64,000 nt of DNA from CADEEN01 sp963751775 (lineage in GTDB: Bacteria; Pseudomonadota; Gammaproteobacteria; Burkholderiales; Burkholderiaceae_C). Below are positions 1 through 9,968 of the stretch, piece by piece. How positions within the stretch are numbered: position 1 is the stretch's first letter; the number at the start of each line of letters is the position of its first letter. The stretch lies in the NCBI GenBank assembly GCA_963751775.1, contig CAVVVW010000003.1, forward strand, positions 210,429 to 274,428, in the 5' to 3' direction. Position numbers and translations under genes: made by a program. Under the pieces are notes generated by a model. The model did not search any database, had not been told where the DNA came from, and saw nothing but the letters and a program-made list of their open reading frames with translations.

Positions 1-759
1 TCACGTTCACCGGCGGTGTGGCGATCGGCAAAGTACATTGCCGCCAAGGCCGGCTACCGCCGCATCGTGCTCGAACTCGGTGGCAACGACCCGATCATCG
101 TGATGGACGACGCCGATCTGGACGAGGCCTCGTCGCTGGCGGTGCAAGGCTCGTACAAGAACTCGGGCCAGCGCTGCACGGCCGTCAAGCGCATGCTGGT
201 GCACGAGGCGGTTGCCGCGCGCTTCACCGAGATGGTGGTCGAGAAGTCCCGCGCCTGGACCTTCGGCGATCCGTCCGATCCGAAGAACGAGATGGGTACC
301 GTGATCGACGAGGCCGCGGCGCGTCTGTTCGAGGCCCGCGTCAGCGAGGCCGTGGCCCAGGGCGCGCGGCTGCTGCTGGGCAACCGTCGCGAAGGCGCGC
401 TCTACTCGCCGACGGTGATCGACCGCGTCGACCCTTCGATGACCGTCGTGCGCGAGGAAACCTTCGGCCCGGTGTCGCCGATCATCACCTTCCGTGACAT
501 CGACCACGCCATTGCCATCGCCAATGGCACGGCCTACGGCCTGTCGTCGTCGGTGTGCAGCAATCGCATGGATATCATCACCCGCCTGGTCAACGAACTG
601 CACGTGGGCAGCGTCAACGTTCGCGAGGTGCCGGGCTATCGCCTCGAGCTGACACCGTTCGGCGGCATCAAGGATTCGGGCCTGGGCTACAAGGAAGGCG
701 TGCAGGAAGCGATGAAGAGTTTCACCAACCTGAAGACCTACAGCCTGCCATGGCAGTAG
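1..759 (+). CDS. phnY: Phosphonoacetaldehyde dehydrogenase, 3' part (5' end outside window)
   Basis: C-terminal half of an NAD(P)-dependent aldehyde dehydrogenase of the phosphonoacetaldehyde type. The enzyme oxidises phosphonoacetaldehyde to phosphonoacetate in 2-aminoethylphosphonate (AEP) catabolism. Visible are the ELGG glutamate motif near nt 73-84 and the catalytic cysteine in NSGQRCTAVKR (Cys codon 175-177). The C-terminal end, with LTPFGGIKDSGLGYKEG, is typical of this subfamily. The gene enters from upstream. The expected FTGGVAIGK segment is in another frame, and one extra A at about nt 30 (GGCAAAGTAC) breaks it, probably a sequence error. The stop lies 13 bp before the Na/Pi transporter gene, so the two are likely co-transcribed. 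Subfamily assignment is from motif recall; a general aldehyde dehydrogenase role is certain. Confidence 0.8.
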   Translation, partial: SRSPAVWRSAKYIAAKAGYRRIVLELGGNDPIIVMDDADLDEASSLAVQGSYKNSGQRCTAVKRMLVHEAVAARFTEMVVEKSRAWTFGDPSDPKNEMGTVIDEAAARLFEARVSEAVAQGARLLLGNRREGALYSPTVIDRVDPSMTVVREETFGPVSPIITFRDIDHAIAIANGTAYGLSSSVCSNRMDIITRLVNELHVGSVNVREVPGYRLELTPFGGIKDSGLGYKEGVQEAMKSFTNLKTYSLPWQ

Positions 760-772
760 ACGCAGCAGGGCG

Positions 773-2446
773 ATGATTCATCTGCTGAACCTGATGGCGG
801 CGATCGCCCTGCTGGTCTGGGGCACGCAAATCGTGCGCACCGGCATCCTGCGCGTGTTCGGCGAGAACCTGCGTCGCGTGCTGGCGCAAAGCATGGGCTC
901 GCGCTTTCGGGCGCTGCTGGCCGGGCTGGGCGTGACCAGCCTGATCCAGTCGAGCACGGCCACCTGCCTGATCATGTCGTCGTTCCTCGGTCGCAACGTC
1001 GTGCCGCTGGCGGCGGCGTTGGCCGTGATGCTGGGCGCCGATGTCGGCAGCAGCCTGATGGCGGTGGTGTTCTCGTTCGACCTGTCGTGGCTGTCGCCGC
1101 TGCTGATCTTCGTCGGCGTGGTGCTCTACGTCTCGCGCGACAAGACCACCGCCGGCCACATCGGCCGGGTGGCGATCGGCCTCGGGCTGATCCTGCTGTC
1201 GCTGCAACTGATCATGCTGCACACCCGGCCGCTGACCGAATCGCCGGCGGTGCGCACGCTGCTGGCGGCGCTGCCCAACGAGGTACTGCTCGATATCGTC
1301 GTCGGCGCCGTGCTCAGCGTGCTGTCGTACTCGAGCCTGGCGATCGTGCTGCTGACGGCCACCCTGGCCGGTTCGGGCCTGTTGCCGGCCAACGTGGCGC
1401 TGGGCCTGGTGCTCGGCGCCAACATCGGCAGCGGGCTGCTGGCCGTGCTGTCGACGGTCAACAGCCCGGTGGCGGCGCGGCGGCTGCCGATCGGCAACCT
1501 GCTGTTCAAGGTCGTGGGCTGCCTGTTGATGTTGCCGCTGCTGGGCTGGGTGCATGTCGAGTTGCAGGAATGGGTCTCGACCGTGCATCAGCAGGTGGTG
1601 GTGTTCCACCTCGTCTTCAACCTGCTGCTGGCGGCGACCTTCATCGCCTTCACCGGCGTGCTGGCACGCGCGCTCGAGCGCTGGTTCAGCGCACCGAAAT
1701 CCTCCGGCACCGAGCGGCCGCAGCACCTCGACCCCTCGGCCCTGGCCACGCCGTCGCTGGCCATCAGCTGCGCGGCGCGCGAAGCGCTGCACCAGGCCGA
1801 CGTGGTCGAGACCATGTTGCGCGGCATCCTGCCGGTGCTGCGCGACAACGACCTGGATCTGGCGCAACGCCTGCGCCAGATGGACGACCAGGTCGACGGC
1901 CTGTACACCTCGATCAAGCTGTACCTGACGCAGGTCTCGCGCGAGGCGCTGTCCGAGCGCGAGGGCCGGCGCTGGGCCGACGTGATGTCGTTCACCATCA
2001 ACATGGAACAGATCGGCGACATCATCGAGCGCGTGCTGCAGGACCTGGAAGACAAGAAGATCCGGCCCAACCGCAGCTTCTCCGACGCCGGCATGGGCGA
2101 AATCTGCCACCTGCACGAGCGCCTGGTGGTCAACCTGCGCCTGGGCATGAGCGTGTTCCTCGACGGTCATGTGCGCGACGCGCTCAGGCTGCTCGAGGAG
2201 AAGACCCGCTTCGGCGACCTCGAGCGCGAGTACGCCGCGACCCACATCGCGCGCCTGCAGGACCGCTCGGCGCAGAGCATCGAAACCAGTTCGCTGCACC
2301 TGGACCTGATCAGCGACTTGAAGCGCATCAATTCGCACATCTGTTCGTCGGCCTACCCGATCCTCGATTCGGCCGGCGCGCTGACGCAAACCAGACTGCG
2401 CCATTCGGTGCTGCCGCTGCTCGACACCGACGGGCCCAGAGCCTGA
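773..2446 (+). CDS. Na/Pi cotransporter family protein with C-terminal PhoU-like domain
   Basis: A 557-residue inner-membrane protein. The N-terminal 300 residues hold two Na/Pi-cotransporter repeats: the first carries the signature LIQSSTATC (about residues 61-69), the second the degenerate VLSYSSLAIVLL. After about residue 340 comes a hydrophilic helical part resembling PhoU. This is the layout of E. coli YjbB, which moves phosphate outward, and of bacterial NptA-like proteins. It starts 13 bp after phnY and overlaps the next gene by one base (TGATG), so it sits in a phnY-transporter-exporter operon. Relief of the phosphate surplus from phosphonate breakdown is my inference. Family is clear; transport direction is not. 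Confidence 0.88.
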   Translation: MIHLLNLMAAIALLVWGTQIVRTGILRVFGENLRRVLAQSMGSRFRALLAGLGVTSLIQSSTATCLIMSSFLGRNVVPLAAALAVMLGADVGSSLMAVVFSFDLSWLSPLLIFVGVVLYVSRDKTTAGHIGRVAIGLGLILLSLQLIMLHTRPLTESPAVRTLLAALPNEVLLDIVVGAVLSVLSYSSLAIVLLTATLAGSGLLPANVALGLVLGANIGSGLLAVLSTVNSPVAARRLPIGNLLFKVVGCLLMLPLLGWVHVELQEWVSTVHQQVVVFHLVFNLLLAATFIAFTGVLARALERWFSAPKSSGTERPQHLDPSALATPSLAISCAAREALHQADVVETMLRGILPVLRDNDLDLAQRLRQMDDQVDGLYTSIKLYLTQVSREALSEREGRRWADVMSFTINMEQIGDIIERVLQDLEDKKIRPNRSFSDAGMGEICHLHERLVVNLRLGMSVFLDGHVRDALRLLEEKTRFGDLEREYAATHIARLQDRSAQSIETSSLHLDLISDLKRINSHICSSAYPILDSAGALTQTRLRHSVLPLLDTDGPRA

Positions 2447-3318
2447 TGGCATTGACCTGGCCGGTGGTGGCTGCCGTGCTGGGCGGGGCGGTGCTGCACG
2501 CCGGCTGGAACGCGCTGGTCAAGTCGAGCGGCGACAAGGAACTCGACACCGCGCTGGTGCACTTCCTCGGCGCGGTGGTGGCGCTGCCGCTGCTGTTCAT
2601 CGTCGGCCCGCCGCCGGCGGCCGCGCTGCCGTACATCGCCGCCTCGCTGGTGATCCACATCGGCTACTACTTCGCGCTGGCCGGCGCCTACCAGCACGGA
2701 GAACTCGGCCTGACCTACCCGATCATGCGCGGCTTCGCGCCGCTGCTGGTCGCGCTGGGCAGCTCGGCCGTGCTGGCCGAGGCGCCGAGCCCGCTGGCCT
2801 GGGCCGGCATCGTCGGCATCACGCTGGGCGTGGCGCTGGTCGGGCTGGCGCATCCGGGCCAGACCCTGCACCACCGCAAGGCGCTGCTGTTCGCCTTCAG
2901 CAACGCGCTGATCATCGCCGTCTACACCTTCGTCGACGGCAAGGGCGTGCGCGAAGCCGTGGCCGCGGGCCACAGCGCAGCGGCCTACGTCATGCTGCTG
3001 TTCGTGCTCGACGGGCTGCCGTACCCGTCGCTGGTGTTCTTCAGGCGCGACGCGGCCGGCAGGCAGGCGATCCTGGCCTACGCGCGCCGCCGCTGGCCGC
3101 TGGCCGCGCTCGGTGGCACGGCGTCGATCGGCTCCTACGCGATCGCGCTGTGGGCCATGACGGTGGCGCCCATCGCCAGCGTGGCCGCGTTGCGCGAGAC
3201 CTCGGTCCTGTTCGCGGCGCTGCTCGGCACGTGGATACTGAAGGAGCGCTTCGGCATGCAGCGCGCGGCGGGCACGCTGGTGATCGTCGCCGGCGTGATG
3301 GCGTTGCGCCTCGCCTGA
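2446..3318 (+). CDS. EamA/DMT-superfamily transporter
   Basis: A 290-residue protein with about ten hydrophobic segments arranged as two EamA repeats, typical of drug/metabolite exporters. Conserved features include the N-terminal HAGWNALVK stretch, the GAYQHGELGLTYPIMRG segment ending repeat one, and ASVAALRETSVLFAALLG in repeat two, followed by LKERFG. The ATG overlaps the stop of the Na/Pi gene, indicating translational coupling. The substrate cannot be read from sequence; its position behind phnY and the phosphate transporter suggests export of a metabolite from the same pathway, but that is only context. Its stop codon lies inside a hairpin shared with the convergent Rieske gene. Confidence 0.88.
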   Translation: MALTWPVVAAVLGGAVLHAGWNALVKSSGDKELDTALVHFLGAVVALPLLFIVGPPPAAALPYIAASLVIHIGYYFALAGAYQHGELGLTYPIMRGFAPLLVALGSSAVLAEAPSPLAWAGIVGITLGVALVGLAHPGQTLHHRKALLFAFSNALIIAVYTFVDGKGVREAVAAGHSAAAYVMLLFVLDGLPYPSLVFFRRDAAGRQAILAYARRRWPLAALGGTASIGSYAIALWAMTVAPIASVAALRETSVLFAALLGTWILKERFGMQRAAGTLVIVAGVMALRLA

Positions 3319-3333
3319 GGCACCGGCCTCAGG
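3314..3333. terminator. Bidirectional hairpin between convergent genes
   Basis: Perfect inverted repeat with 8-bp arms CCTGAGGC and GCCTCAGG around a four-base loop ACCG. The TGA of the EamA gene (3316-3318) lies in the left arm and the TGA of the Rieske gene (complement 3329-3331) in the right arm. There is no clear U-tract, so termination strength is unknown. Confidence 0.55.
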
Positions 3334-4584
3334 TTCGGAGTTGCCCCAGGTACCAGCGGATGAACGCGTCGACGTTGTATTCCAGGCGCTGCGACAGCGG
3401 GCCCGGCTCGTAGCCGATCGAGTCGATGCCCTTCTGCTGCCAGTTGCAGATGTTCCAGTCCTGCTCGTTGGTGAGGTGCCAGAACGGCAACAGGCGGTCG
3501 AGCTGGTAGTCGGCGCCCTCCTTGGCCTTTTCGTCGACCAGCCAGTAGCCGCGCATGCGCGTCTTGCGCGGCCCGGCCGGCAGCATGCGCGCGGCGACGG
3601 CATGGTCGCAACTGGCATGGATCCAGAAGTTCGGCAGGCTGCGCAGGCGCAGCACGCCGACGTCTTCGTCTTCGTAGTCACCCATCAGCGGCGCGACGCG
3701 GCTGCCGTCCATCGACTCGGTGGCGAAACCCTCGGCCAGCGGCGTGCGACTGCTGGCGAACCACAGCCCGCGCTCGGGGTCGGGGAAGGTGGCCAGCCCA
3801 CCTTGCGGATGTGCCGCGGCGGCGCCCTGCAATGTCCATTTGGCCGCGATGCGCGCGGTCGCGGCATCGATCTTCTGCTTCACCGCCGGCGACGCGGTCT
3901 GCTCGTCGACGATGTCGAAATTGGCCTTCACGTATTGCGGGTGGCAGGGCACGCAGTGCAGGCACTCGCGGTTGTTCTCCCAGACCAGCTTCCAGTTCGC
4001 GTCGACCTCGTAGTCGATCGACATGCGCCAGCTTGGCGCGCTCGAAACCCTGCGGCTTGCCTGCCGCCGTGAAGTCGCTGCGCAGGCCGTCGAGCGAGGG
4101 CGCCTCGGCGGCCAGCGAGACATAGACCAGGCCCGCTCACCACCGCCGCGTGCACCGGCTTCAGGCCGAGCTGCGACTTGTCGATGCCGTCGTGCATGCC
4201 CTGGCAGTGGCGCAACTCGCCGTTGCGCGCGTAAGTCCAGGAGTGGTAAGGGCAGACGATGTTGCGCAGGTGCCCGCTGTCGGCGCGGCAGAGCTGGGTG
4301 CCGCGATGGCGGCAGACGTTGTGAAATGCCCGCACCTCGCCGTCGTCGCCGCGCAGCACCAGCACCGGTGTCGAGTCGACCGCGAAGGTGAAGTAGTCGC
4401 CCGGCTTGGGCAGCTCGAAGGCGAAGCCGGCGAACAGCCAGCCGGCCTCCCAGATGCGGCGCATTTCCGCGGCATAGATCGCGTCGGTGTGGTACAGCTC
4501 GCGCGGCATGCCGTGGCCGTCGCGCCGCTTGGCGAGCAGGGCTTCGAGTTCGGGTTCGAGTCGCGGTGGTCGGTGGTCGGTCAT
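3329..4584 (-). CDS. Rieske [2Fe-2S] ring-hydroxylating oxygenase, alpha subunit (GbcA-like)
   Basis: A terminal oxygenase of about 415 residues. The N-terminal Rieske domain has Cys91-x-His93 (CRH) and Cys111-x2-His114 (CPYH) separated by 17 residues. The C-terminal catalytic domain has the mononuclear-iron region ENNRECLHCVPCHPQ. This form is typical of oxygenases that attack quaternary ammonium compounds, such as glycine betaine demethylase GbcA, though aromatic substrates cannot be excluded. No reductase partner is in the window. Two apparent one-base frameshifts interrupt it, near 4134 (extra base in the codons for VSGLVYVS) and near 4024. It lies 39 bp downstream of a GcvT-fused flavoprotein on the same strand, which suggests sequential N-demethylation. 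Confidence 0.82.
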
Positions 4585-4623
4585 GGCCCGCTCCTGGCGG
4601 TAGTTCGGTGGTCGGTCGGTTTG

Positions 4624-7050
4624 TCAGGCAAGGATCGCGCGGCGCTCGGGGTCGTAGGGCGGCCGCGCGTGGCGCTGCGCCGGGAAGCGCTCGCCCATGA
4701 CTTCGATCGTGACCCCGGTGTCGGCCGGCTCGTCGGCGGCCAGGTAGGCGCACAGGATGTTGCGGCCCACCGTGTGGCCGAAGCCGCCGCTGGTGACGCG
4801 GCCGAGCACGCGATCGCCGGCGAGCACGACTTCGCCGCCGTGCAAGGTCGGCTCCGGCGGCGCGGTGAACCAGGCCAGGCGCCGCGCCGGCCCCTTGGCC
4901 TTCACCTGCGCCAGCGCCGCGCGGGCCAGGAAGTCGCCCTTGCCGTCCCCTTTGCCGAGGGCGACGCAAAAGCCCAGCCCGGCCTCGTAGGGGTTGTAGT
5001 CGGGCGTGATGTCCGTGCCCCAGACCAGGTAATGCTTCTCCAGCCGCAGGCTGTTGATCGCCCGGTAGCCGACGTTGGCGATGCCGTGCGGCTCGCCGCA
5101 GGCCCAGAGCCGCTCGTAGAGGTGCTGCGCGTACTCGACCGGTACGTGCAGCTCGTAGCCGAGCTCGCCGAGGTAGGTCACGCGCAGCGCGAGCACCGGC
5201 GCGAACGCCAGGTCGAGCTCGCGCGCGCTCATGTACGGGAAGCTGGCGTTGTCCAGCGGCGCGTCGGTCAGTTGCGCCAGCACCTCGCGCGACTTCGGGC
5301 CGCACAGGTTGAGCACTGCCTTGGCCGAGGTGTGATCGACGATCACGGCGCTGCCGTCGCCCGGCAGGTGGCGCTCGATCGTCGAGCGGTCGCGCACGCC
5401 GAGCGCGCTGCCGGTGACGAAGTAGAAGCGGTCTGCGGCCAGGCGCGTGATGGTCACGTCGGCCTCGATGCCGCCGCGCTCGTTGCACAGCTGCGTGTAG
5501 ACGATGCTGCCGTCGGGCTTGTCGAGGTCGTTGACGGCGAGCTTTTGCAGCAGGCCGAGCGCGGCCGGGCCGCGGATCTCGAACTTGGAGAACGAGCTCA
5601 TGTCGATCAGCGCCACGCGCTCGCGCACCGCGCGGTGCTCGGCCGCGATGGCCGCGAAGGCCGGGCCGCGCTCGAAGGTCGGCGTATCCAGCGCCGGCGT
5701 GCCCGCCGGCGCGAACCAGTTCGGGCGCTCCCAGCCGAACTTGTTGCCGTAGACCGCGCCGCTGCGCATCAGCGTGTCGTAGAGCGGGCTGCGCCGCGCG
5801 CCGCGGCCGGCCTCGGTCTCGTGGTTCGGCCAGGCGATGTGGTAGTAGCGGGCATAACTCTCCACCGCCCGCTGGTACAGCGTGTCCTTGACCGAATGCG
5901 GCGCGCCGAAGCGGCGCACGTCGAACGGCCACAGGTCCAGGCCCGGGTCGCCGTCGACGATCCAGTTGGCCATCACCCAGCCGGCGCCGCCCGAGGCGGC
6001 GATGCCCGAGGTGAAGCCGCAGCAGAGGTAGAAGTTGTCGAGCTCGGGCGACAGGCCGATCACCGGCTCGCCGTCGGCGGTGATCGGGATCGGCCCGTTG
6101 ATCATCTGCCGGATGCCGATCTCGCCGAGCACCGGAATGCGCGCGCAGGCCGCCGTGCCCAGGGGCTCGAAGCGGTCGTAATCGGGCTGCAGCAATTCGG
6201 GCCCGAAGTCGGCCGCGATGCCTGCCGCGCCCCAGGGCTTGGTATTGGCCTCCCAGCCGCCGACGGCCAGCGCGCCCGGCTCGGGCTTGACGTAGAAGTT
6301 GCCGTCGGGGTCGCGCAGCGAGGGCAGGCCGGCGGGAATGTGGCCGGACTTCTCGGACACGAAATACTGGTGCTCGACGGCGCCGACGGCCACGCGGGTG
6401 CCGACCATCGCGGCGATCTCGCGGCCCCACATGCCCGCGGCGTCGATCACGCACTCGGCCGCGATCTCGCCGCGGTCGGTGACGACGCTGGTCACGCGGC
6501 GACCCTGCTTGCGCAGCGCCGTCACGCGCACGCCCTGATGGATGGCCACGCCGCCCGCGCGCGCGCCCGCGGCATAGGCCTGCGTCAGGCTGGCCGGGTC
6601 GACATCGCCATCGCCTTCGATCCACGCGGCGCCGACGACGCCGCTCAGCTCCAGCAGCGGGTACAGGTCGCGCGCCTCGCGCGGGCTCAGCAGATCGACG
6701 CGAAAGTCGAAGCCCTTGGCCATCGTCGCCGAGCGCTTGAGTTCCTGCCAGCGCGCGGGCGAAGACGCCAGGCGCAGGCTGCCGGTGCGGTGCCAGCCGG
6801 TGGCCTGCCCGGTCTGGGCCTCGAGCTTGCCGTACAGCTCGGCGCCGTAGCGCATCAGGCGCGTCAGGTTGCTGCTGCTGCGCAGCTGCCCGACCAGGCC
6901 CGCGGCATGCCAGGTCGCGCCATGCGTGAGTTGCAGGCGCTCGAGCACGACGACATCGCGCACGCCGCGCTGGGCCAGGTGGTAGGCGATGCTGCAGCCG
7001 ATGATCCCGCCACCGATGATGACGATGCGGGTTTGGGATGGTAATGCCAT
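4624..7050 (-). CDS. FAD-dependent oxidoreductase fused to GcvT (dimethylglycine/sarcosine dehydrogenase-like)
   Basis: An intact 808-residue enzyme. Residues 1-400 form a DAO-type flavin domain with the dinucleotide motif IIGGGIIGCS (about 11-20) and the TWHAAGL motif, whose histidine is the covalent FAD site in dimethylglycine dehydrogenase. A short linker domain (FAO_M-like) follows, then GcvT and GcvT C-terminal folate-binding domains (about 450-808). Enzymes of this build oxidise N-methyl groups and pass the one-carbon unit to tetrahydrofolate. It starts at ATG 7050, 21 bp after the permease stop, and lies 39 bp before the Rieske gene. This joins it to the AEP-type transporter operon. 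The exact substrate (dimethylglycine, sarcosine or an N-methyl phosphonate) is not determined. Confidence 0.88.
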   Translation of the reverse strand: MALPSQTRIVIIGGGIIGCSIAYHLAQRGVRDVVVLERLQLTHGATWHAAGLVGQLRSSSNLTRLMRYGAELYGKLEAQTGQATGWHRTGSLRLASSPARWQELKRSATMAKGFDFRVDLLSPREARDLYPLLELSGVVGAAWIEGDGDVDPASLTQAYAAGARAGGVAIHQGVRVTALRKQGRRVTSVVTDRGEIAAECVIDAAGMWGREIAAMVGTRVAVGAVEHQYFVSEKSGHIPAGLPSLRDPDGNFYVKPEPGALAVGGWEANTKPWGAAGIAADFGPELLQPDYDRFEPLGTAACARIPVLGEIGIRQMINGPIPITADGEPVIGLSPELDNFYLCCGFTSGIAASGGAGWVMANWIVDGDPGLDLWPFDVRRFGAPHSVKDTLYQRAVESYARYYHIAWPNHETEAGRGARRSPLYDTLMRSGAVYGNKFGWERPNWFAPAGTPALDTPTFERGPAFAAIAAEHRAVRERVALIDMSSFSKFEIRGPAALGLLQKLAVNDLDKPDGSIVYTQLCNERGGIEADVTITRLAADRFYFVTGSALGVRDRSTIERHLPGDGSAVIVDHTSAKAVLNLCGPKSREVLAQLTDAPLDNASFPYMSARELDLAFAPVLALRVTYLGELGYELHVPVEYAQHLYERLWACGEPHGIANVGYRAINSLRLEKHYLVWGTDITPDYNPYEAGLGFCVALGKGDGKGDFLARAALAQVKAKGPARRLAWFTAPPEPTLHGGEVVLAGDRVLGRVTSGGFGHTVGRNILCAYLAADEPADTGVTIEVMGERFPAQRHARPPYDPERRAILA

Positions 7051-7071
7051 GCGCAGGCGTCTCCAGCGTAA

Positions 7072-8783
7072 CTATCGCTTTCGCCAGGCTTGTGTGCGGC
7101 GTTCGAAGCGGCGCGTCAGCATCAGGTGGACGATCTTCACCGCCGCCGAGGTCACGACGATGCACATCGCCATCGCCGCCGCGGCGGCGGTGAAGCCGGC
7201 TTCGTCCATGTTGACGATCGTCACCGCGGCCGGCTTGGTGTCGGTCGAGTACAGGAAGATGACCGCCGACACCGTGGTCATCGCGTTGACGAACAGGTAG
7301 ATGCTGACATCGAGCACCGCCGGCAGGCAGACCGGAATCGTCACCCTGGCCATCGTGCGCAGCAGCGACACCTTCAGCGATGCCGACACGGCCTCGAACT
7401 CGCCGTCGAGCTGCTTCAACGCCGTGGTCGCGGTGAGGTGGCTGACGGTGAAGAAGTGCGTCACCGAATTGACCACCAGGATGGTCATCGTCGCGTAGAT
7501 GAAGCCCAGCGGGTTGCCGCGCGCATTGAAGAAGAAGATGTAGGCCAGCCCGAGCACCAGCCCGGGGACGGCCATCGGCAGCATGGCCATGAACTGGGCG
7601 ACGCCGCGCCCCCAGGCGAAGCCACGCGTCTTCTCCAGCAGGTAGGCGCCGAGGAAGACGACGACCGTGCCGATCACCGCCGTCCAGCTCGCCAGCTCGA
7701 TCGAATTCCAGTACGCGCTCCAGCCGTTCGAATCGAACTCGCTGAACACGTAGTTCTTCAGCGTCAGCGTAAGGTTGTACGGCCAGCGGGTGACGAGCGA
7801 GGCCCAGGCCGCCATGCCCAGAATGCCCAGGATCGGGCTGCCGACGAGGGCGCAGAAGCCGAACAGCAGCCAGTCGCGGCGCGGCTCGGGCTTGGGCTCC
7901 AGCGGCACGGCGCGCGCCGACAGCAGCGCCACCTGCCTGCGCTCGGTGATGCGGTTGGCGGCGAAGGCGACGACGGCCGGAATCAACAGCACGAAGCCGA
8001 CGACGGCGCCCATCTCGAAGTTCTGCTGGCCGATGACCTGCTTGAAGATGTCGGTGGCCAGCACGTTGAAGCGGCCGCCGATCACCTTGGCGATGCCGAA
8101 GTCGGTGACGACCAGCGTGAAGATGACGAAGCCGGCGCTGATCACGCCGTACTTGGCGCCGGGCAGCGTGACGGTGAAGAAGACGCGCGTCTTCGACGCG
8201 CCGAGCACGTCGGCCGCCTCGTAGAGCCTGCCGTCGGCCATCGACAGCGCGGCCACCAGGATCATCAGCGCGTGCGGAAAGCAATAGAAGACCTGGGCCA
8301 CGATGATGCCGCCCGCGCCGTAGATCGAGCCGCCGAACAGGAACTCCTTGAGGAATCCCTGGTTGCCGAACAGATAGACCAGCGAGATCGCCGGCAGCAG
8401 CGACGGCGCGAGGATCGGGATCAGCGCCACGGCCTGGAACAGGCCCTTCCAGCGCATGCAGCTGCGCTGCAGCGCGTAGGCATAGACGAAGGCCAGCGGC
8501 AGCACGATCAGGGTCGTGATCGACCGACACGTACAGGCTGTTCCAGACCGAATCGAACAGCGACGGCGTCGAGAAATACAGCTGGTAGTTGGCCAGGCCG
8601 ACGAACTCGCCGTTCTGGTTCTGGAAGCTCTTGGACAGCAACGCCCACAGCGGCAGCACCAGCGTGACCAGCATCCAGCCGATGAGCAGGACCAGGCCCG
8701 CCCGCATCACGATGTCGTCGCGGTCGAGCCGGCGCCGGACGGCCGGCGGGGCCGCGCGTGGCGGAAGTGGCCGCCGTCGTCAC
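7072..8783 (-). CDS. 2-aminoethylphosphonate-type ABC transporter, fused double permease
   Basis: About 570 residues with two tandem binding-protein-dependent permease domains and some twelve membrane segments, the form seen in the Fe3+/AEP-type importers sometimes called PhnU2/PhnV. Cytoplasmic EAA loops are visible in each half (EAADVLGASKTR and the SASLKVSLLRTMARVTIP region). The likely start is GTG 8783, which overlaps the ATPase stop as GTGA. Two apparent frameshifts occur: near 8521 an extra base breaks SVITTLIVLPLAFVYAYAL, and another lies between 8783 and 8710 in the N-terminal tail. Assignment to AEP rather than iron or polyamine rests on the neighbouring binding protein and phnY. 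Confidence 0.8.
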
Positions 8784-9867
8784 GGCAGTTGCGGCGCGCG
8801 CGGAAACACGCGCAGCCGCTCGGGCGGCATCGCGATCAGCAGGTCCTTGCCGACTTCGATGCCCAGGTCGCGCACCAGGTTGATCGAGAAGTCGGCGACG
8901 ATCGGCGGCGCGCCGTCAGCGACGTCGAGCTTGACGCGGCAGAAGGCGCCGAGGAATTCGATGTCGGCGATGCGCACCGGGAAGGCATTCGGTCATCGCG
9001 GCGGTGATGCCGCGCACGGCGATGTCCTCGGGCCGCACGGCCAGCGTCACGTCATGGCCGACGCCCGGCCGGACATCGAGCTCGCAGCTCAGGTCGATGC
9101 CCGCGTAGCGCACCCGGTTCGGTGCGGCGACCACCGCCGGCAGGAAGTTGGTGGTGCCTACGAAGTCGGCGACGAAGGCACTGTGCGGCTTGCGGTAGAC
9201 CTCGGTCGGGCGTGCCGACCTGCTCGATCACGCCCTGATTCATCACGACGATGCGGTCGGCCATCGTCAGCGCCTCTTCCTGGTCGTGGGTGACCATGAT
9301 CGTCGTCACGCGCAGGCGCTGGTGCAATTGGCGGATCTCGCTGCGCAGGTGCGCGCGCACGCGGGCGTCGAGCGCCGACAGCGGCTCATCGAGCAGCAGC
9401 AGGCCCGGCGAGAGCGCCAAGGCGCGCGCCAGCGCCACCCGCTGCTGCTGGCCGCCCGACAGCTGCGCCGGGTACTTGCGCGCCGCCTCGGGCATGCCGA
9501 CCAGCTGCAGCAGGTCGACGACGCGGTTCTGGATCTCGACCTTCGGCACGCCGCGGCTGACCAGGCCATAGGCCACGTTGGCGGCGACGGTCAGGTTCGG
9601 GAACAGCGCATACGACTGGAACACGATGCCGAAATCGCGCTGCGACGCCGGCAGGGTGGAGATCTCCTTGCCGGCCTGGAAGATGCGCCCCGAGGTCTGG
9701 ATGTCCAGGCCGGCGATGGCGCGCAGCAGGGTCGTCTTGCCGCAGCCCGAGGGCCCGAGAAAGCAGACGAACTCGCCCGGCAGGATCTCGAGCGAGACAT
9801 CCTTCAACGCGGTGAAGGCACCGAACTGCTTGACCAGCCGCTCGATGCGAAGGTAAGGCGCCGTCAT
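8780..9867 (-). CDS. 2-aminoethylphosphonate-type ABC transporter, ATP-binding protein
   Basis: An ABC ATPase of about 360 residues with Walker A GPSGCGKTT, Q-loop FQSYALFPN, signature LSGGQQQR, Walker B LLLLDEP, and H-loop MVTHDQEEAL, followed by a TOBE-type C-terminal domain. Start ATG 9867 begins MTAPYLRIERL. It follows the binding-protein gene on the same strand and its stop overlaps the permease start. Two apparent frameshifts are present: near 9214 (after GVIEQVGTP) and near 8990 (within the TOBE part). The N-terminal ATPase core is undamaged. The family is shared by spermidine/iron/AEP importers, so substrate assignment depends on context. Confidence 0.85.
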
Positions 9868-9968
9868 TGCGGGCTCCCCCTCCGGCCGGCTGGCGGAGGG
9901 CTGGGGCGAGGGGCAGCGCCGGCCCCTCATCGGCTGCCTTCTCCCGCGATCAGGAGAAGGGCCCAACA
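9868..9968. repeat. GC-rich spacer with hairpin between binding-protein and ATPase genes
   Basis: The spacer contains CCTTCTCC (9937-9944) and GGAGAAGG (9953-9960), perfect 8-bp arms with an 8-base loop. It resembles the CCTTCTCCCGC-type palindromes scattered in many high-GC proteobacteria. Placed just after the binding-protein gene, it could attenuate or stabilise the mRNA so that the binding protein is made in excess. Confidence 0.45.

Noticed and set aside
722..2452. Long leftward open frame opposite the Na/Pi gene (similar long antisense frames at 4150-7044, 11299-13905, 30095-32134 and 32578-35463)
   Set aside because: Compositional shadows of GC-rich coding DNA: arginine-, glutamine- and histidine-rich with no family motifs.
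3329..8710. One continuous leftward open frame of almost 1,800 codons joining permease, flavoprotein and Rieske sequences
   Set aside because: Only its two ends match real proteins; the middle is the shadow frame of the intact flavoprotein gene. It results from frameshifts and high G+C, not from a giant fusion.
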